A stretch of 64,000 nt of DNA from Flavobacterium sp. LPB0248 (GTDB taxonomy: Bacteria > Bacteroidota > Bacteroidia > Flavobacteriales > Flavobacteriaceae), in the NCBI RefSeq assembly GCF_013388355.1, contig NZ_CP058246.1:558001-622000 (forward strand), written 5' to 3'. Below, piece by piece: positions 60,290-64,000 of the stretch. Numbering within the stretch: the stretch's first letter is position 1; every line of letters begins with the position of its first letter. The notes under the pieces are model-generated. The model did no database searches, was not told where the DNA came from, and saw only the letters and a list, made by a program, of their open reading frames with translations. The position numbers and the translations under genes are program-made.

Positions 60290-61187
60290 ATGAAAAGAAG
60301 AGAGTTTATCGAAAAAACAGCAGCGAGTACTGCCCTATTAAGTTTAGGATTGTCTTTGAGCAGTTTTGAAAGTAACGATATTAAGCATCTAACAATTCTA
60401 CATACTAATGATGTGCATAGCCACATTGATCCTTTTCCTGCTGATGATCCGCGTAATCCTAATAAAGGAGGCGTTTCTCGCCGTGCAACATTAATTGAAG
60501 CTATCCGTAAAGAGAACCCAAATGTTCTTTTATTGGATGCTGGAGATATTTTTCAAGGAACGCCTTATTTTAATTATTATGGAGGTGAATTGGAATTTAA
60601 ATTGATGAGCATGATGAAATATGATGCTTCAACAATTGGAAATCATGATTTTGACAATGGTCTTGACGGATTATACGCTCAGCTTCCGCATGCAACTTTT
60701 GACTTTATCAACTCTAACTACGATTTTAAAAACACGGTTATGGACGGACATGTTAAACCGTACAAAATCTTTAATAAGAATGGAATTAAAGTTGGTGTTT
60801 TTGGTGTTGGAATTGAACTTCAAGGCTTAGTAGATAAAAAATTATACCTGGAAACCGTTTACAACAATCCTGTTGAAGTTGCTCAGGATATGACAAAACT
60901 TTTAAAACAAGAACAAAAATGTGATTTGGTAATTTGTCTTTCGCATTTAGGTTACAAATATAAAGACGAGCCAAGTAAAATAAGTGATTTGACATTTGCT
61001 GCACAAACTCAGGATATTGATCTTATCATTGGAGGCCACACACATACTTTCTTAGACAAACCTACAATCGTAAAGAATAAGGCAGGAAAAGATGTACTGG
61101 TAAATCAAGTAGGATGCTACGGAATTAATTTAGGCCGTATCGATTTCTATTTTGATAAAGACAAAGCTCATACAAACCAAAGCGCAA

Positions 61188-61201
<14 letters not shown>
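60290..61201 (+). CDS. 5'-nucleotidase N-terminal metallophosphatase (Tat-type signal)
   Basis: The 303-residue protein is the metallophosphoesterase half of a UshA-like 5'-nucleotidase. Motifs are LHTNDVHSHIDPF, LLDAGDIFQGTPYF, IGNHDFDNG and GGHTHTFLDKP, giving the two-metal site. The N-terminus starts MKRREFIEKTA, a twin-arginine-like signal, so it may fold before export, unlike its partner lipoprotein. The true ATG at 60290 is chosen over the upstream frame extension into the previous gene. It lies 46 nt after the C-terminal-domain gene and ends in a 14-base convergent overlap. Confidence 0.93.
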
Positions 61202-63939
<2,738 letters not shown>

Positions 63940-64000
63940 TCAAATGCAGAAAAAATAAAAGTTTTAAAAAATCAAAAATCAGACTGCAAATTCATGCAGC

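Overview
The window is AT-rich chromosomal DNA of a Flavobacterium-like Bacteroidota. The signs are: a Gld/Por-type (type IX) C-terminal sorting domain on two secreted proteins; lipoboxes followed by Ser-Asp-Asp surface signals; Bacteroidota promoters (TTTG, 17-23 nt, TAnnTTTG) with almost no Shine-Dalgarno sites; the Bacteroidota form of RpoZ; DUF4835, DUF6913 and VF530 proteins; a bacillithiol-system YtxJ; and an RprX/RprY-like sensor-regulator pair. I see no prophage, CRISPR array, insertion sequence, tRNA or rRNA. Most of the window is core genome.

Layout. 1-7.7 kb: cell-surface and secreted genes (choice-of-anchor I protein, OmpA-like protein, lipoprotein, a two-gene secreted cassette) with an N-carbamoylputrescine amidase-like enzyme and a DUF808 protein. 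7.7-14.8 kb: clpB, ytxJ, a pair of large membrane proteins and a secreted pectate lyase. 14.9-26.2 kb: one ten-gene minus-strand arginine/proline operon in the order GNAT (argA-like), argG, argC, argD, proA, proB, argF', argB, argE, argH. It holds every enzyme of a linear glutamate-to-arginine route with N-acylated intermediates, plus the two proline enzymes that make glutamate semialdehyde. 26.3-42.6 kb: M1 peptidase, smpB, an HTH-Fic protein, pcm, a GIY-YIG/exonuclease fusion, a K+ channel, miaA, an acyl-ACP thioesterase and others. 42.7-46.4 kb: a four-gene operon with rtcB and prfH. 46.7-64 kb: the two-component system, coaE, fabV, recN, a bamD-rpoZ-coaBC-DUF4835-recN cluster, dapA, a 5'-nucleotidase split over two genes, and ligA.

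Three points deserve attention. First, the arginine operon appears to start at a strong promoter about 320 nt before its first gene. The leader contains a possible AUG-initiated 28-codon ORF and several small hairpins, some mutually exclusive. Second, the operon's transcarbamylase carries Ser at the position that separates N-acetyl- from N-succinylornithine transcarbamylases, which points to a succinylated pathway. Third, rtcB and prfH, a known ribosome rescue-and-repair pair, are flanked in the same operon by an unrecognised very basic protein and a TPR protein. They are preceded by a short ORF, a terminator and tandem hairpins that look like an attenuated leader.

Intergenic DNA is also unusual. 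Nearly every gap in the arginine operon, and several gaps elsewhere, holds an imperfect inverted repeat. At least three repeat families occur more than once in the window.

All calls come from reading the sequence and translations. No database search was possible.
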